A stretch of DNA of 64,000 bases from CAZSLO01 sp964608025 (lineage in GTDB: Bacteria > Chloroflexota > Dehalococcoidia > Lucifugimonadales > CAJWER01). A program made the position numbers and the translations under genes. Location of the stretch: the NCBI GenBank assembly GCA_964608025.1, contig CAZSLO010000005.1:52234-116233 (forward strand), written 5' to 3'. The notes under the pieces were generated by a model. It did not search any database and was not told the origin of the DNA. It saw only the letters and a list, made by a program, of their open reading frames with translations. Position 1 is the first letter of the stretch, and each line of letters begins with the position of its first letter. Shown here in pieces: positions 28,227 to 36,629 of this stretch.

Positions 28227-28647
28227 CGCGCATTTTTTCAGATCGAGGGATACCTACTCTTTCACGTACCATTCCGTGATAGGCTTGTTGTGGAGTCGAA
28301 TAGTCTATACCACGCTCCATAGTCCAGTATTTTGCCTCAGTTAGTGAGAAAAATTCCTTGACTGATTTTATCGAGAGCTCAATGTCGAATTCCTTGCATG
28401 AGAACACATCGATGTTGACGTAACCTCTATCGGGAAAAGTGTGTACGCTGATATGACTTTCTGCGATTATGACGAAACCGGATACCCCCCAGTCTTCTGG
28501 AACCTTCCCATGGTATGTATATACTTGAGGTGGGGCGACCTTAGTCATCCCGATTGCGTCGGGATATTCGTTCAAGAATCGCTGGACTAGATCCACGTCT
28601 TGAAGTATGTCTGCCTTAGCCCCCAAACCATCGATGGCTAGATGCAA
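28219..28647 (-). CDS. speD: S-adenosylmethionine decarboxylase proenzyme
   Basis: 142-residue prokaryotic-type AdoMetDC, a pyruvoyl enzyme producing the aminopropyl donor for polyamines. The self-cleavage site is the ESHISVHTFP segment (about residues 63-72), where cleavage before Ser generates the pyruvoyl group. HISVHTFPD and the downstream DVFSC cysteine are standard. TTG start with a GAGG site six bases upstream. No spermidine synthase gene is adjacent. Confidence 0.92.
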   Translation of the reverse strand: MHLAIDGLGAKADILQDVDLVQRFLNEYPDAIGMTKVAPPQVYTYHGKVPEDWGVSGFVIIAESHISVHTFPDRGYVNIDVFSCKEFDIELSIKSVKEFFSLTEAKYWTMERGIDYSTPQQAYHGMVRERVGIPRSEKMRDA

Positions 28648-28733
28648 TCTGGACCTCGAGTTTGTGGTTGACTGATTAGAATATCACCTAGCCCTCAGGC
28701 CCTACAACATACGCCACGGTAGTTTTATCTACG

Positions 28734-28762
28734 TTGACCAACAATCGGGTCCGTATTAGAAT
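28734..28762 (+). promoter_or_regulatory. Promoter of tRNA-Trp
   Basis: TTGACC (28734-28739) and TAGAAT (28757-28762) with a 17-base spacer end 19 bases before the tRNA-Trp 5' end, a good sigma-70-type match. Confidence 0.72.
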
Positions 28763-28781
28763 CGAGGATGTCTAGTAGTGA

Positions 28782-28857
28782 AGGAGCGTAGCTCAGTTGG
28801 TAGAGCAGCGGTCTCCAAAACCGCAGGTCGCGGGTTCGAACCCTGCCGCTCCTGCCA
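28782..28857 (+). tRNA. tRNA-Trp (CCA)
   Basis: A 76-base cloverleaf with encoded CCA: acceptor AGGAGCG/CGCTCCT, D stem GCTC/GAGC, anticodon stem GCGGT/ACCGC around CTCCAAA (anticodon CCA) and T stem GCGGG/CCTGC. In many bacteria this tRNA sits directly before secE; here it is on the other strand, separated by speB-speD and the tuf unit. Confidence 0.96.
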
Positions 28858-29022
28858 ACCTACTCGTCCACCTAATACAGTCCCTCACAGCTCATCGGTG
28901 TCATAGAATATCGTGTTTGATATGCTCCTTTTTACAGACTTGACTGAAATACCGACACCTATGTCATATTTACCTGCTCGTATATACTGACGATACCTAA
29001 ATCCTAGGAATTAGGAGTCCCG

Positions 29023-29955
29023 GTGATATCTAACCTGAGCGTAATACTAACCATGGACTGTGAGCCCGCATTGTTTGAGTGTTCGCCTCTTGCTATAAGT
29101 CTGTCGGGCAGTGGACCAGCCACATATGAAGAAGGAGAACGTTCGATTCGAGGATATGTAGAATCGGCGACCAGAAATGGTTATCCCGTGACTCTCTTCG
29201 CACATCCTGAAGTTGCTGTTGCGCAAAGCTCACTTTTGTTGGAACTTCAGTCCGCTGGTAATTGCCTGGGCATGCATCTACATCCTTATAAATTTAATGA
29301 TAAACGTTATCCGGATGACCTAGGTGCATTCAGTGGCGATCAACAGCGTGAACTAGTGTCTGCCGCCACTAAAGTTTGGTCAAACGCCCTGGGGCAGCAT
29401 CCTCGGTTTTTTAGGGGAGGAGTCTTCTCAGCTAACGATGATACATTCAGGGTTTTGCATGAGCTCGGGTTCGAGGGAGGGAGCGTGTCTTGCCCCGGTC
29501 GGGTGTTACCCCAGGCCAAGGCTGTTTGGGCCGGAGCAGAATTGTACCCGCATCGTGCAAACCAGTCTTTTCGCTTGATAGAGGGAACAAGCGATTTTGT
29601 TGAAGTACCAATTTCGGTTGATACCAAGAGGCTTATGACAACACGTGATCACACTTCCCATCGAGGAGATCGGCATGAAGCTGGATTCGAATGGCCATAT
29701 ATTCCATCGCGGAGATATGACCATGAAGCTGTCGTGGACGGCATTTTGAGACGAAGCCTTGCGGACAATTCAACATTCCCAACCTACGTCACCAACACTC
29801 ATCAGGATCAAGATTATATGGATCCGCTTCATCCGGCCGCTATGAACCTGAGTACAATATTCCAAGCACTCCAAAAGACTGCAGATGACCTTGAAATAGG
29901 ACTTGTTGGCAGGACCGTTTCTGAGATGTGTGACCGAGTTCGTGATTCGATTTGA
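29023..29955 (+). CDS. Polysaccharide deacetylase-like (NodB-fold) protein
   Basis: 310-residue protein of the glycoside hydrolase/deacetylase superfamily. The first strand carries TMDCEP (about residues 10-15, the likely catalytic Asp and metal region), MHLHPY lies near 88-93 in place of the usual HxxxH, and RFFRGGVFSANDDTFRVL near 128 matches the RxPxG region. No signal peptide, so it is probably cytoplasmic. GTG start with TAGGAG upstream. Substrate is unknown; it could act on a sugar, amide or N-acetyl group other than chitin or peptidoglycan. Confidence 0.68.
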   Translation: MISNLSVILTMDCEPALFECSPLAISLSGSGPATYEEGERSIRGYVESATRNGYPVTLFAHPEVAVAQSSLLLELQSAGNCLGMHLHPYKFNDKRYPDDLGAFSGDQQRELVSAATKVWSNALGQHPRFFRGGVFSANDDTFRVLHELGFEGGSVSCPGRVLPQAKAVWAGAELYPHRANQSFRLIEGTSDFVEVPISVDTKRLMTTRDHTSHRGDRHEAGFEWPYIPSRRYDHEAVVDGILRRSLADNSTFPTYVTNTHQDQDYMDPLHPAAMNLSTIFQALQKTADDLEIGLVGRTVSEMCDRVRDSI

Positions 29956-30066
29956 GGAGCCGGACGCTGTTCAAGAGTTGTCGTCTAGCGGGCAGAGGGC
30001 CTCAATAGGTGTTTAGGATAGATATGGCCTGAGCTGGCACTTCGAAGGAAACGACACAGGAGCACT

Positions 30067-31485
30067 ATGAACTTTCGTCGGATCTCATTGGCCGACGCTA
30101 CCAAAGATCTTCCATCTGAGTGGCCGCATGATCCCCTACCGGCTATCAAGGCCGCGATGCGTGAGTTGAGACAGAAGATCGTCGTCCTGGATGACGACCC
30201 CACCGGCACACAGGCGGTCCACGATTTTCCCGTCCTCACGGAATGGTCAGTCGAAACCCTCGTCCAGGAGATGGCTAACGATCTTGAGGCATTCTGCGTG
30301 CTTACTAATTCTCGAGGTCTGAGCCTCGCGGAAGCACAAAGACTGAACCTTCAGATCGGTCGAAACCTGATGGAGGCAGCGCAACAGACAACCCGGATTC
30401 CAATAGTGGTTAGTCGAAGTGACTCTACTCTTAGAGGCCATTTCCCAGGTGAGCTAGGGGCCATATCTGAGGCGTTGGGACAGGATTTCGACGCATGGAT
30501 CCTGGTCCCGTTCTTCCTTGAGGGCGGGAGGTACACCATCGATGATATCCATTATGTCGCAGAGGGTGAATGGCTTACTCCCGCGGGTGAGACGGAGTTT
30601 GCACGAGACCCGTCCTTTGGGTACCGGACATCGGACTTGAGGCAGTGGGTTGAGGAAAAGACAGGCGGCAAGATTCGTGCAAAAACAGTAGCGTCGATCT
30701 CAATAAAGGACATCAGGCTCGGCGGACCAGATGCGGTTTCAAGGCGCTTGGCCAGACTCCCGGTTGGCAGCGTATGCGTTGTCAATGCCGCCAGCATGCG
30801 GGACTTGGAGGTGTTTTCAGAAGGCTTGCTTGTCGCCGAGAAGGGAGGACAGAGATTCCTCTGCCGCACTGCGGCCTCATTTGTCAGGGCACGCTCAGGA
30901 CAGTCACCTCGCCCGCTTCTCACCCGGGCAGAAATGGACTTGCCGGAATCAAATGGCGCACTCATTGTAGTCGGTTCTCATGTATCCAGGACTAATAGTC
31001 AGCTTACCCACCTCCTTCGTCAATACGGGATTCTGGGCATCGAAGTGAACTCCAACGATTTGCTCTCGCGGACGCTTAGTTCTGAGCGGATTGACAGTGT
31101 GGCACAACAGGCTGATCAGGCACTACGGGCGGGCAAAGACGTGGTGATATTCACAGCCCGAGAGATGGTGACGGGTACTAGTGCGGAGGATAGCTTAACT
31201 ATAGCAAGGCATATATCTGAAGGAGTTGTGGCAATCGTCAGCGCTATTGAGTCGAAGCCGCGCTATATCCTCGCCAAGGGCGGTAACACAGCCAGCGATA
31301 TCGCGACCAAAGCCCTTAACGTAGAGCGCGCTATGGTTCCGGGACAGGTATCGCCTGGTGTTCCCGTGTGGCAGCTGGGGCCTGAAAGCCGCTATCCAGG
31401 GCTGAGATACATAGTGTTTCCCGGGAATGTGGGCGGACCGGAATCGCTGAGTGAGATCGTGTTGGCCTTGAGACAGGGTGAGTAG
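30067..31485 (+). CDS. Four-carbon acid sugar kinase family (DUF1537) protein
   Basis: 472-residue two-domain kinase of the OtnK/DtnK type, which phosphorylates four-carbon acid sugars such as threonate or erythronate. The N-terminal sugar-binding domain contains DDDPTGTQA (about 41-49) and RSDSTLRGHFPGE (about 116-128); the C-terminal nucleotide domain contains AKGGNTASDIA (about 418-428) and FPGNVGG near the end. Its usual partners (dehydrogenase LtnD, aldolase OtnC, isomerase OtnI) are not adjacent. Base composition is clearly higher in GC than its neighbours, which suggests acquisition from another lineage. CAGGAG ribosome site. Confidence 0.86.
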   Translation: MNFRRISLADATKDLPSEWPHDPLPAIKAAMRELRQKIVVLDDDPTGTQAVHDFPVLTEWSVETLVQEMANDLEAFCVLTNSRGLSLAEAQRLNLQIGRNLMEAAQQTTRIPIVVSRSDSTLRGHFPGELGAISEALGQDFDAWILVPFFLEGGRYTIDDIHYVAEGEWLTPAGETEFARDPSFGYRTSDLRQWVEEKTGGKIRAKTVASISIKDIRLGGPDAVSRRLARLPVGSVCVVNAASMRDLEVFSEGLLVAEKGGQRFLCRTAASFVRARSGQSPRPLLTRAEMDLPESNGALIVVGSHVSRTNSQLTHLLRQYGILGIEVNSNDLLSRTLSSERIDSVAQQADQALRAGKDVVIFTAREMVTGTSAEDSLTIARHISEGVVAIVSAIESKPRYILAKGGNTASDIATKALNVERAMVPGQVSPGVPVWQLGPESRYPGLRYIVFPGNVGGPESLSEIVLALRQGE

Positions 31486-31844
31486 TGCTTAGCCCGATGA
31501 CGACACTGCTCGATACCGCCATGTGGAAGTTACTCTCAAAAGACGATTTCCATAGTGAAGGGGTAACGAATAATATTCACCACTGCACAAACATAGGGAT
31601 ATCAACATTCCAATATCTCATGGAGCAGGACATGAGATTGGTAATATAGGCGTGGAGACGTAGAGGATAGACACTTACAAACGGTGGTATATTTAGACAT
31701 AGAGCCCCAAAATCGTAGGAGTTGAAGCAGTATGATTCAACTACCGTACCGACCGGATGTAAAACGGATTATGTGATCTCTCCTCGATTGTTGATGGCCT
31801 GGCCCAAATTTATATTATGGATTTAGGAAACTTAAGGAGAAATC
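31486..31844 (+). other. 359-base intergenic region with one inverted repeat
   Basis: No convincing gene. It holds a perfect inverted repeat, ATCTCATG (31615-31622) and CATGAGAT (31631-31638), with an 8-base loop, lacking a following U-run, and the AAGGAG ribosome site for the M19 gene at 31833-31838. The GC-rich character of the preceding gene fades within the first 40 or so bases. Confidence 0.5.
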
Positions 31845-32978
31845 ATGCTTATCATCGATGGAGATTATCCTATGGCTGTAGGTGCGCTTCTCGGGGATAG
31901 AGATATGTCTTGGGAATTATCTCGAATTCGTACGGCTGATCCGGGGAATGTAAACGATGCCGACGGAGTTGCCTGGCCCAGTGCTTACACTATGGCTAGT
32001 CTTCCTGAGATGAGGAAGGCAGAAATAGCAGTTGCGCTAGTAAAGGTAGTCTCGTGTGTCAAGAGGCCGGGACATCCACATGGGGAATATAGGACCCAAG
32101 ATCTGGCATATGCTTCCTCGATGGGACAATTGTCATATTACAAGTTGCTGGAGTCTCGCAGAGAGGCTGCAATATTGTCTACAAGTGAGGCCTTTGCATC
32201 CCACATGGAAGCCTGGTCGGACAATACTGATAACAGTCAAAAGCCCGTAGGATTCGTTGTTGGTATGGAGGGTGCAGATGCTATTGTTTGGCCCGAACAA
32301 GTCCATGAATGGTGGGATAATGGACTGCGCGTGATAAGTTTGTCCCACTACGGGTTTAGTGCCTATTCGCATGGCACCGCGACTGGTACAGATGGCGGTC
32401 TCTTTCCAGCCGCAGAGCCATTGCTTCGTGAAATGGATAAATTAGGGATGATCCTTGATGTATCACACACATCGGATGCATCGGTGCGAGAAGAGTTGGA
32501 GATATTCGGAGGACCTTTACTTGCAAGTCACCAGAATTGCCGGGCCATAACCCCTGGCGAACGACAACAGCCTGACGATATTTTAAAGGCTGTAATCGAG
32601 CGGGGAGGTGTGATCGGATCTTCTATGGATACGTGGATGCTTTACAAGGAAGGACTGGATTGGAGTGGACACATACCGAATCCGTGGGAGGTATTCCCAC
32701 GCGAATCTGTCACATTAGAAGATTATGTGGACCACATTCAACACGTGTGTGACCTTTCTGGTAATTCACACCATGCGGCTATTGGTGGAGATACGGACGG
32801 ACAAGGTGGTACACCTGAGGCCCCATATGAGATAGATACCGTTGTGGATTATCAGAAGGTGGGTAATGTGCTTGCTAATCGCGGATTTAAAAACGAGGAT
32901 ATTGAGAACATAATGTATCGAAACTGGCAGCGTTTTTTCGAGAAGTGGCTGCCATCTGAGGGCGATTTATCAAGATAG
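31845..32978 (+). CDS. Membrane dipeptidase (M19) family protein lacking N-terminal metal ligands
   Basis: 377-residue protein of the renal dipeptidase family. Conserved parts are the bridging Glu in GMEGAD (about 142), His in LDVSHTS (about 208), His in ASHQNCRAI (about 229) and Asp in GGDTDG (about 313). The N-terminal DGHNDLP motif, which supplies His and Asp to the beta metal site, reads IDGDYPM here, so both are replaced. It may bind metal differently or have another activity. No signal peptide or lipid anchor is seen. An MFS transporter follows after 109 bases. Confidence 0.82.
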   Translation: MLIIDGDYPMAVGALLGDRDMSWELSRIRTADPGNVNDADGVAWPSAYTMASLPEMRKAEIAVALVKVVSCVKRPGHPHGEYRTQDLAYASSMGQLSYYKLLESRREAAILSTSEAFASHMEAWSDNTDNSQKPVGFVVGMEGADAIVWPEQVHEWWDNGLRVISLSHYGFSAYSHGTATGTDGGLFPAAEPLLREMDKLGMILDVSHTSDASVREELEIFGGPLLASHQNCRAITPGERQQPDDILKAVIERGGVIGSSMDTWMLYKEGLDWSGHIPNPWEVFPRESVTLEDYVDHIQHVCDLSGNSHHAAIGGDTDGQGGTPEAPYEIDTVVDYQKVGNVLANRGFKNEDIENIMYRNWQRFFEKWLPSEGDLSR

Positions 32979-33087
32979 GCTCATGCCCAAAAATCTGATG
33001 AGTAAATTTGAACTTGGGCAATGGACTATTGGTCTATGAGGGCATGTATTTGGACGAGGCATCAATGATAGCAAGATTGTTTTTGAG

Positions 33088-34320
33088 TTGAGTGAACCCA
33101 GGATGGATTCAGGGTTATCACATGCCCGTAAGAGGGTAGCAGCAACGATTCTAGTTGCTCATGCTGCGAAACATATTTACAACTCTGGACAGTCGTCGCT
33201 GATTATGCCAGAGATAAAGATAGGTCTCCAAATAAACCGGGCCCAGTTTGGTTCTTTGCAGACGGCAAGTTCGATTGCTTGGTGGTTATCGACGATGGTG
33301 TCAGGATATCTCGGTGATCGGTTTAGTACCCGGGCTGGGCTCATGATAGCAACATCGCTTGCCTTGATGGGAATTTCGCTTTTCGTGGTTGGATATGCTC
33401 CCAACTACGGGATCATGCTGGCGGCAATGTTCTTCGTAGGAATTGGTCCATCAATGTTCCACCCTCCAGCTCTTGGAGAACTTTCTCGGCGTTTTCCAGA
33501 GCGTCGTGGCTTTGCGGTGTCATTGCACGGTATGGGAGCAAATATTGGCGAAGTTTTGGGAGCACCAGTAGTAGCCTTGTTGCTGGTTTTTCTGACCTGG
33601 CGTGATCTACTGAAGATAAGCTTGCTACCGGCCCTGGTCCTCGCTATAGCAGTGTGGATGTTGATACCGTCAAGAAAACCCACAATCGTCGGGGAAATGT
33701 CACCAACGAATCAATACATTGATTCGTTGATTAATCTTATGAAGGATCGTGTGCTACTGGTACTTATAATTGCCACAGCATTACGAAGTATTGGTGAGGG
33801 TGCTGCTGGTGGATTCCTGTCACTATATTTACGTGATGACCTAGAATATTCTGTCACTACCGTAGCACTCATACTCTCGTTATCACAGGTGGCGGGAATT
33901 ATCTCTCAGCCTGTAATGGGTTATCTATCGGATAGGATAGGCCGTAAGCCTGTACTTGTATCTGGTACCGCTCTTACTATGTTATCGGCCTTTGCTCTTG
34001 GGTTGGTACGGCCAGGCCTCCCTCTATTTCTTGTGGTACTGGTGAAGGGTGCCTTTTCGTTCTCTTTACACCATATATTCGTTGCCGCTGCTCTTGATAC
34101 GACACGCGGGGTTGCTCAATCAACCGTGGTTTCTCTCATATATGGAGCGGGGTTTATAGGAACGGTTTCACCCTACCTGGCTGGACTTATAGCAGATAGG
34201 TACGGGATCCAGAGCGCATTCTTGTTTGGAGGATTTGTCTTGATAATACCGACTATTCTGCTCATGGTAGCGCGGTTTTCCAGTCCTGAACAAGTACGAA
34301 GAGATAGGTTACCCAAATGA
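33088..34320 (+). CDS. Major facilitator superfamily transporter
   Basis: 410-residue protein with about 12 predicted membrane helices in two halves. The loop between helices 2 and 3 carries GYLGDRFSTRAG, and the matching second-half loop is GYLSDRIGRKPV, the MFS signature. The TTG at 33088 gives the longest frame; the ATG at 33103 is an alternative and neither has a good ribosome site. It follows the M19-like gene and could import its substrate or export its product, but this is inference. Confidence 0.88.
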   Translation: MSEPRMDSGLSHARKRVAATILVAHAAKHIYNSGQSSLIMPEIKIGLQINRAQFGSLQTASSIAWWLSTMVSGYLGDRFSTRAGLMIATSLALMGISLFVVGYAPNYGIMLAAMFFVGIGPSMFHPPALGELSRRFPERRGFAVSLHGMGANIGEVLGAPVVALLLVFLTWRDLLKISLLPALVLAIAVWMLIPSRKPTIVGEMSPTNQYIDSLINLMKDRVLLVLIIATALRSIGEGAAGGFLSLYLRDDLEYSVTTVALILSLSQVAGIISQPVMGYLSDRIGRKPVLVSGTALTMLSAFALGLVRPGLPLFLVVLVKGAFSFSLHHIFVAAALDTTRGVAQSTVVSLIYGAGFIGTVSPYLAGLIADRYGIQSAFLFGGFVLIIPTILLMVARFSSPEQVRRDRLPK

Positions 34321-34371
34321 TAGGAGATGGCCTCTGGAGTGCAAGAGGATAACCAGTATTCTAGGCACGGT

Positions 34372-35583
34372 TCAGAGGATGCCCTTGTCTCTCCATTCTT
34401 CAATTTCTTTAAGAGTTGCCCCCGCGTGTTCCTGAAGGATCTGGTTGGTATGTTGACCTAGAGCTGGGCCAACTTGATGTTTGGGGGACGCAGAGCTGAT
34501 TTTTATAGGGTTACCAGGCTGACGTATCGTTCCCAAAGTAGGATGCTCTGTTGAGATTACCATTTCATCATATTCAATTTGAGGATCGGAGAGGGCTTGC
34601 TCCACAGTATTGACTGGTGCGCAGGGCACCTTGCCTCGAAGTTTGTCTAGCCAATCAGCGGTGGTATTTTTGAGAGACAAGTTTTTTAGCAGTGGCCCGA
34701 GTATTTCGCGGTTTTGCATCCTATCGGCAAAAGTCTTGAACCGGGGGTCTTCTGATAGTTCAGGTGACCCCATGATGGCAACCAGGTTCTGGAAAAATTT
34801 TTCCTTGGCACACATGACCACGAGCCAACCATCTTTTGTAGGAAGAACCTGGGACGGAACCTGAGAGGGGTGTGATGAATCGGGCCATCTTTGGGGCTGG
34901 TAGCCGGATGTCAAGTGCCAAGCGCCTAAATATGCCAGATGGGCGATAGCGTTGTTTAAAAGGCTGACATCGACATCGCACCCGAACCCAGTTTCCCTTG
35001 CACTTAAGATGGCACTGATCATACCGAGAGCTGCCATCAAGCCTCCGCTGTAGTCCACCATTGAGAGTCCAGCTTTTTGAGGGGGTGAATCAGGTTCGCC
35101 AGTAATACTCATCCACCCTGCATATGCCTGCATTATATAGTCGTAACCGGGCTCGCTCGCCCGCGGCCCCTTTCTTCCAAATGCAGATAGTGAGCAGCAT
35201 ACGATAGATGGTTTGACCTCACTTAGCGTCGCATAATCGAGCCCCAGCGTTGCTGGTAGATCGCCTCTTAGATTGTTAAAGACTGCGTCACTAGATTCTA
35301 CGAGGCGTCGCAATATTCCTGCAGATTCTGGATGTTTAATATTTAGGGTTATACTTTTCTTACTACGATTAAAGCTTTGAAAGTAGACGCTGTCTTGAAA
35401 GGTGGTATACGGGGGAACGTATCGTGCAACGTCCCCTCCAGTACTAGGGTTTTCGATCTTGATGATCTCTGCACCCATGTCTGCGAGATGCATGGTACCC
35501 CATGGGCCTGCACCATATTGTTCGAATGCCAGGATACGAACGCCTTCTAAGGGCAAGGTTGAGTTGTTTGAAGAGGTCGGCAT
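34372..35583 (-). CDS. CaiB/BaiF (family III) CoA transferase
   Basis: 403-residue family III CoA transferase, which moves CoA between organic acids. It opens with LEGVRILAFEQYGAGPWG, contains DMGAEIIKIENP and GDVARYVPP near residues 30-55, NLRGDLPATLG near 100, and the catalytic Asp is expected in SMVDYSGGL near 178. Its ATG directly abuts the stop of the upstream sialidase-fold gene (35584-36618), so it is the last gene of a three-gene operon. Acid substrate unknown. Confidence 0.88.
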   Translation of the reverse strand: MPTSSNNSTLPLEGVRILAFEQYGAGPWGTMHLADMGAEIIKIENPSTGGDVARYVPPYTTFQDSVYFQSFNRSKKSITLNIKHPESAGILRRLVESSDAVFNNLRGDLPATLGLDYATLSEVKPSIVCCSLSAFGRKGPRASEPGYDYIMQAYAGWMSITGEPDSPPQKAGLSMVDYSGGLMAALGMISAILSARETGFGCDVDVSLLNNAIAHLAYLGAWHLTSGYQPQRWPDSSHPSQVPSQVLPTKDGWLVVMCAKEKFFQNLVAIMGSPELSEDPRFKTFADRMQNREILGPLLKNLSLKNTTADWLDKLRGKVPCAPVNTVEQALSDPQIEYDEMVISTEHPTLGTIRQPGNPIKISSASPKHQVGPALGQHTNQILQEHAGATLKEIEEWRDKGIL

Positions 35584-36618
35584 CTACTGCACTAGGCCAT
35601 CCATACAATCTGTTAGCCACTCTAGATTGAATCGTGCAAGACGTATGCTATCGTAAGGGCTGCAAGTGCCCCGCTCATAAAGGCAGTTGATCATCATGTC
35701 CGGGGTAACAGCGAGATCCGAATAAGCTGCAGGTCCAGTGTATAGAATTTTCGCCGCGGTCCATGTAGTGCATTCGTCGTAGCTTACGTTAAGGGTGATA
35801 TGGTCTCTAGTGTCGCTGTGAATATTTGATAGTACGACACGGTCTTTGTCTTGTTTGCTAGCAGTAGTGTATCGAATAATGCTTGCCTGGCAAATCGCAT
35901 CCTTCATCCCTTCAACTACCTGGAGTTCGGACCACGTATTTCCGCAATCATTACTTGTGGAAAAGAGTCTCTGATTTTGGCGACTGGTGGAACGGATAGT
36001 CATGTAGAGTTCTTGGCCAGAGGTCTCAACAACTTCACATTCTGACCCTCCACCTGAAGAATTTCCTCCAAGTCCCCAAGTTAACCCGTGGTCATCACTG
36101 TAGATGACATGCGACCGTGAAAAGATTGGGTCCCGCCGGTTGCTGTATCCATGATTCGCAGGAATAATCAATCTTCCGGTACTGAGTTGAATACCATGAC
36201 CTGGTGCCATGGCGTAGAACGGCCATTGTTTTGGGTTGACTTGACCAGTTATGTCCACAGCGGTTGACCATGTCATACCGTTGTTGTTGCTGCTCATAAC
36301 ATACGAATTGTAAGCATCGCGATTGAAAGATAGCCAAATTGTTCCTGTCTGTTTGTCCACAACTACTGTTGGATTATGGAACGTATGCTTGCCGTCGCCA
36401 TAAAGAATTTGCATATTTTCCCAACTCAACCCGTTATCCGTACTGCGTTTTAAGACAATGTAGAGGGCATCATGATCGTCCGAGCCATTTTCCCTTCCCT
36501 CTGAGAACGCTAGTAGTGATCCGTCTGGTGTAGTAGTTAGAGCAGGTATTCTGAACGTGTGATATCCCTCTGCTCCCGATGTGAAAACCTCGGTTTCTGT
36601 GAAAAAAGGGATTGCCAT
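35584..36618 (-). CDS. Sialidase-fold (BNR/Asp-box) protein
   Basis: 344-residue six-bladed propeller of the exo-alpha-sialidase family. The catalytic arginine motif appears as HTFRIPAL (about residues 20-27). Asp-boxes of the S-x-D-x-G-x-T-W type are seen at STDNGLSW, SNNNGMTW, SDDHGLTW and degenerate copies SNDCGNTW and SYDECTTW. A C-terminal CLYERG glutamate segment is conserved with the paralog at 36630-37676. No signal peptide, so it is likely cytoplasmic and may act on a small acid sugar rather than a glycan. Confidence 0.82.
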   Translation of the reverse strand: MAIPFFTETEVFTSGAEGYHTFRIPALTTTPDGSLLAFSEGRENGSDDHDALYIVLKRSTDNGLSWENMQILYGDGKHTFHNPTVVVDKQTGTIWLSFNRDAYNSYVMSSNNNGMTWSTAVDITGQVNPKQWPFYAMAPGHGIQLSTGRLIIPANHGYSNRRDPIFSRSHVIYSDDHGLTWGLGGNSSGGGSECEVVETSGQELYMTIRSTSRQNQRLFSTSNDCGNTWSELQVVEGMKDAICQASIIRYTTASKQDKDRVVLSNIHSDTRDHITLNVSYDECTTWTAAKILYTGPAAYSDLAVTPDMMINCLYERGTCSPYDSIRLARFNLEWLTDCMDGLVQ

Positions 36619-36629
36619 CTTGATATGTC

